Shown here piece after piece: positions 60,311 through 64,000 of a DNA stretch of 64,000 bases (its first letter is position 1; each line of letters starts with the position of its first letter). Origin of the DNA: Nemertoderma westbladi (lineage: Eukaryota > Xenacoelomorpha > Nemertodermatida > Nemertodermatidae); the NCBI GenBank assembly GCA_032718475.1, contig JAUCBJ010007030.1, positions 62,001 to 126,000 of the forward strand. The letters are read 5' to 3'. Position numbers and translations under genes: made by a program. Below the pieces are notes generated by a model. The model had not been told where the DNA came from and ran no database searches. It saw only the letters and a program-made list of their open reading frames with translations.

Positions 60311-61837
60311 CTACCTTATAAATTATTTTAAGAATTAAATTAAATATATTTTATAGTATTGCTGATTTAACCCGACTGGGGGTGTATAGATTAATATTAA
60401 AAAAAACCCTACTACTTCTACAATTTTTGAACAATTAGTCTGAAAATTTATGTAATAATAATAATAATATAAATAATAATAAATAATTTATAAATTTATG
60501 TTGCCTCCCTGCATAAAAGTATCAGACAACTTTTTTTTATTTTTCTTTGTAAATAAAATCTAATATTTATAACAAACCTAAAAAAATAGCATAAATTTGA
60601 GGCGCCACCTAGCGGTGCAGAATTATTTTCACACAATTTCGCATTATAGTTATATGTTGCCCCATCTTTGATCTATCATATAAAACGTGATAGGTACATG
60701 TAATTGTGAAATACAGTAGTTACATAGTGTGTTTAGTGTTTAAACGGGATCATATTATCTTACACTTCTGAAATATTAGAAATGGGCCGTGCACAAATGA
60801 TGTCACGGTATAAGAAGGGGAGGGGGGGGGGGTTGCAATTTTGTGACATGGTGGAGGGAGGGGGGGGGGGGGGGGGGGGAGAGTAGCTATACTTGTGACG
60901 TCACAATAGCACTTTGGTGAACAAATAAAATACATTTTACCAATACAAAACTTAGTACGATGATAAAATATATGATTCCGATATATGATTAAATATATGA
61001 TTAATATATGGAGATAAAGTTATATTCAAATAATTTTGCAATTGATTATTGGGTGGTTTACTGACAAAAATTCGATATAATCAAAACATTTCCGTTTGGC
61101 TGCTACTATTTATCAGATCTTCAAGAAATTTACTTAACTAATTGTAGGCCCACATCGGGATCCCGGTCTAAAAAGGTCGGGCCGGGATTGCATTATTCGC
61201 CGGCATCCCGGTTTTACGGGATCGGGATTCCGTTTAGACACTAGTGTGTATTCGAATACTGGACATACATGGTAAATGTATAGCGTGCCACATAAAGTTG
61301 GAAAATATGTCGCCCTGGCGATTTAGTGGTGCGAAATTAATTCCATACAAATAAATAAATATACATTAATCTGTTCTGGAACAATATATTTATCTAAATG
61401 TAGTTGGGCAATGCAACACTGCAATCCCTATAATATTACTATAACGTAGTCTATACCATACTAAGACGTCCTAAACTATAGTTTATGAGGCCTTGCTCTA
61501 GACATACATAAAACAATGTTCCAGAATATGGTGTGTTTATTAAATTGAATAAATTGCCACTCGTAGACGCAAAGCCACGCAACTTTCAAACGCCCATATT
61601 ACAACTATTTTACGACGAAATTCAGATTGTGTTACATATTTGGAATCCTTGCATAGCCCGGTTTCTATTGGTACCAAAAAACCTCGGGGGAGAAGAGGTG
61701 AGACAATCTCTGTTTCAAATATCATTTCATGCAATATCATTAAGATTTAAAGAAAAATTGGAGGGGGGGGGGGGGGGGGGGGGTCACTGAATTAAGATAT
61801 TATATTCCAGGTTATGTTGTACTGCAACATAAATGGA
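60311..61837. other. Intergenic region downstream of the COA7-like gene
   Basis: Poly-G runs at 60860-60879 and 61763-61783. A CGGGATCCCGGT/ACGGGATCGGG motif cluster lies at 61157-61232. No gene. Confidence 0.5.
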
Positions 61838-62521
61838 TCACTCAGGAGTCGCATACTCTTCATTATTTGTTTCGAAATGAAACTTATACAACGGATCTTC
61901 ACGTAGTTTCCGGGCTCTAGCTAGCAGTCTGTCTCTGTCTATGTGGTGAGAGTTGAGTCGACTAGCTAGACTGGCAGCTTGTACGCAGCCATCGGCGAGT
62001 CCGTAATCGCAGGACTTCATATAATATTGGAGGCTCTTCGATAAGTCCTTCGTCAGGGATCCATCACCCTCGAGATTCGCCCGTTTATATAAATTCGCGA
62101 CAGCGAAACAGGATTGGTTGTGTTTCAAGGAGGAATCGCAAGATTTTAAGAAGTAGGCGAGAGCGCGGGAATAGTTAGTAGCTGAGGCGACCCCAGCCCT
62201 GTAACAGACCCTGAGGTAGCCCTGCTCCAGACACGATATATCAGCGTATTGCAACCCGAGCATCCGTTCGCCACGCTCTAGGTAGGCTAACGCTACCTTC
62301 CCGCAACTGCGTCGGTGTCTGTAGTTGTCGCAGTTTGCACGATGTAGACGCAAAGCTTGGTCTGGGTCGCGTTTGTGCGTTCCCGTGTGCTCCGCCATTA
62401 AGCAACACGCCTCACTGTCGTTCTCGTGCAAACAACCCATCTCGAATTCCTCACCAACTATTTCGATTATTGCTTCCAAATCTTTGGGATTTGAGGGGTC
62501 TAGACCACCGACACCTGTCAT
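61838..62521 (-). CDS. COA7: COA7-like Sel1-repeat protein
   Basis: 227 residues from ATG 62521, single exon. Sel1-like repeats carry paired cysteines: C30/C39, C64/C73, C97/C106, C128/C138, C171/C179 (spacings of about 8-10). Typical phrases are ALAYFLKSCDSS, LSKSLQYYMKSCDYGLADGC. Human COA7 (SELRC1/C1orf163, 231 residues) is a mitochondrial intermembrane-space protein needed for complex IV assembly, with disulfide-linked Sel1-like repeats; length and cysteine pattern agree. The N-terminus lacks an obvious presequence, as for IMS import by disulfide trapping. It shares orientation with the Nudix gene 0.9 kb upstream. Confidence 0.8.
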   Translation of the reverse strand: MTGVGGLDPSNPKDLEAIIEIVGEEFEMGCLHENDSEACCLMAEHTGTHKRDPDQALRLHRANCDNYRHRRSCGKVALAYLERGERMLGLQYADISCLEQGYLRVCYRAGVASATNYSRALAYFLKSCDSSLKHNQSCFAVANLYKRANLEGDGSLTKDLSKSLQYYMKSCDYGLADGCVQAASLASRLNSHHIDRDRLLARARKLREDPLYKFHFETNNEEYATPE

Positions 62522-63417
62522 TGTTCTAGAATATTATAATTATAACATACGTATCGTATCGTTCTACATAGAAGTTAGTTAGTTAATAACCCATCCAGAA
62601 GGAATCGCTGTATTGAACTGAACCGTTTATTACTAGTGTGTGACGCAACGAAACATACACATCATATGTAATAATATGCATATTTTCTACTTTTAATTAA
62701 ATTAATAATAAAAAATATACGTGTTTCTTACTCATTTTGTATTTATGTCCCACTTTAAACTTTTTGTGTGTTAATTTATATTCATATTAGGCCCTCTAGG
62801 GTAATATGTGGCCGTATCTAAAACAACTCACACAGAAGGTTTGTAGTGCGACACAAATGCAAAAATGGTAACAAAACCCTTTATTGGCAGTTATCTCCGA
62901 TATTAGTTTAATTAAAAGGAGAAAATTTGGAAAGGAAATAATTAGATAATAATAAGTTGCATACTGTTAGTGTTACTGTACAATTCGGACTACATTACTA
63001 TAATAAACTACTGTTCCGTTGTATAACAACTTTTATCTATATATTCTGCGACGGAAATCGAATCCTAAGTTTATGTACGAAGTATCGGTAGTCAGTATGT
63101 TACATAATGAGACCCTTCTATTCTTTTAATCTACCGTAACTTTTTTGAAATTTGGGACATTATTGTACAAAACAATTGGCAAAACAAACATTTTTAAATC
63201 TTTTCAAACAGTCAAATATTCGATAATATTTTATAATTAAAATTAATTACAAATATAACATTACATCCTACATAATATAAAAATATGTTTTATATGATAT
63301 TAATTAATTAAAATACTTTTAGGGGTTTCATTTGACCGGCATCATAATTACTATTTATTTCGTGAATTATTCAGTTCGGAATTTATGTAATATTATTACT
63401 TAGAATGACTACGGGCT
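62522..63417. other. Intergenic region between Nudix and COA7-like genes
   Basis: About 900 bases, AT-rich, no ORF. It should contain the promoter of the COA7-like gene and the 3' end of the Nudix transcript. No clear motifs. Confidence 0.4.
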
Positions 63418-64000
63418 TCATGAATTACGAATACCAGGAGAAATATAATTAAGCGGAAGCAAAGCACTTAAAACTAAATCCAATATAGCAGCGGTGAACC
63501 CCCATATATTCAAAGGTGTTAAAGTAAAGACAATTGTTGTTTGTGTTAGAGTCTCATTGATCTTCCACCTTGTATATCTACAGTTCTTTGGATTGCTAAA
63601 AGTTTCTAAAGGAATCACAAATACGTCGTCAACTTCATCGGGATTACATTGGAGTTTGGATTCCTCCAACTCGCCAATGTAAGCGAGAAAGGGCTTAACG
63701 ACAAGTCTGTACGATATGGGCATACAAGAAGGGAGGGGTCCCCACACCTCCAATGAGTCAGTATCGATCCCTAACTCTTCGCGAGTCTCTCGTAACGCTG
63801 TTTCCAGCAGACTCGAGTCTCTGGGTTCGCACTTTCCGCCAGGGAAACTCATCTGTCCCGTAAACGATCTCATCGCAACTGATCTCTGAGTTAGTAACAC
63901 CGAAGGCCGGCCATCGCGGTCCCGACAAAGCGGTACTAATACGGCGGCTTTCGGTACATAATTAGGTGGAGCCAGTCGGACAGATATCCAATCGTTATCG
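63418..64000 (-). CDS. Nudix CoA diphosphatase, NUDT8/NUDT7-like (5' end outside window)
   Basis: Open on minus from the window edge (DNDWISVRLAPPNYVPKAAV) to TGA/stop at 63418; a start codon is not seen in the part shown except internal methionines, so the N-terminus lies beyond 64000. The CoA-type signature LLTQRSVAMRSFTGQMSFPGG is immediately followed by the Nudix box (GG-KCEPRDSSLLETA-LRETREELGI, the REXXEE catalytic core). This combination marks CoA pyrophosphatases, which cut CoA and its esters into phosphopantetheine and 3',5'-ADP. The C-terminus ends GIRNS, not a peroxisomal SKL-type signal, which favours mitochondrial NUDT8 over NUDT7. No intron in the visible part. Confidence 0.85.
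   Translation of the reverse strand, partial: DNDWISVRLAPPNYVPKAAVLVPLCRDRDGRPSVLLTQRSVAMRSFTGQMSFPGGKCEPRDSSLLETALRETREELGIDTDSLEVWGPLPSCMPISYRLVVKPFLAYIGELEESKLQCNPDEVDDVFVIPLETFSNPKNCRYTRWKINETLTQTTIVFTLTPLNIWGFTAAILDLVLSALLPLNYISPGIRNS

Overview
The window looks like nuclear DNA of an invertebrate animal, probably marine. It is AT-rich, has long introns with GT-AG junctions, carries CUB, COA7-like and CoA-type Nudix proteins, and is crowded with LINE, Penelope, LTR and SINE copies, minisatellites and long poly-G/poly-C tracts. I cannot name the phylum.

Three host genes are supported, all on the minus strand. (1) A secreted protein with three CUB domains can be built from seven exons between 49054 and 2757. 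A signal-peptide exon is followed by three pairs of exons, each pair coding one CUB domain. Every junction keeps phase, giving a 376-residue model over about 46 kb. (2) A single-exon COA7-like Sel1-repeat gene lies at 61838-62521. (3) The 3' part of a NUDT8/NUDT7-like CoA diphosphatase enters from the right edge (63418-64000).

Almost everything else is repeats, mostly inside the introns of the CUB gene. From left to right: LINE fragment (770-1215), GAGCC satellite (3346-3580), a tRNA/hammerhead SINE fragment (5797-5875), a CR1/L2-like LINE 3' end (8372-9577), a hairpin MITE (9738-9866), a LINE fragment (10240-10915), a satellite block (11430-11890), and a complete LTR element (12569-22711) with near-identical 1.18-kb LTRs and a CCCAT target duplication. 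Then come a 21-bp minisatellite grown out of a CUB exon's splice donor (22988-23792), a second tRNA/hammerhead SINE (24345-24440), a Ty3/gypsy fragment (27590-30223), several LINE fragments (30230-35555), a Penelope element (35556-39165) with a hammerhead-like 3' end, a 57-copy 38-bp minisatellite (39182-41354), a small inverted-repeat element with a second hammerhead-like motif (43571-43826), and a LINE interrupted by another LINE with an 11-bp target duplication (45640-47770). Right of the signal-peptide exon lie a 146-bp satellite (49480-51205), inverted minisatellites (52793-53990), a broken LINE (55320-56857 and 58235-58925) enclosing an acidic/coiled-coil reading frame, and the two metabolic genes.

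The strongest candidates for something undescribed are: the LTR element, which has gag-like and zinc-knuckle reading frames but no visible reverse transcriptase or integrase; the SINE head in which a tRNA-like promoter region and a hammerhead ribozyme fold share the same bases; and the 21-bp array that repeats an exon-intron junction in frame about 37 times.
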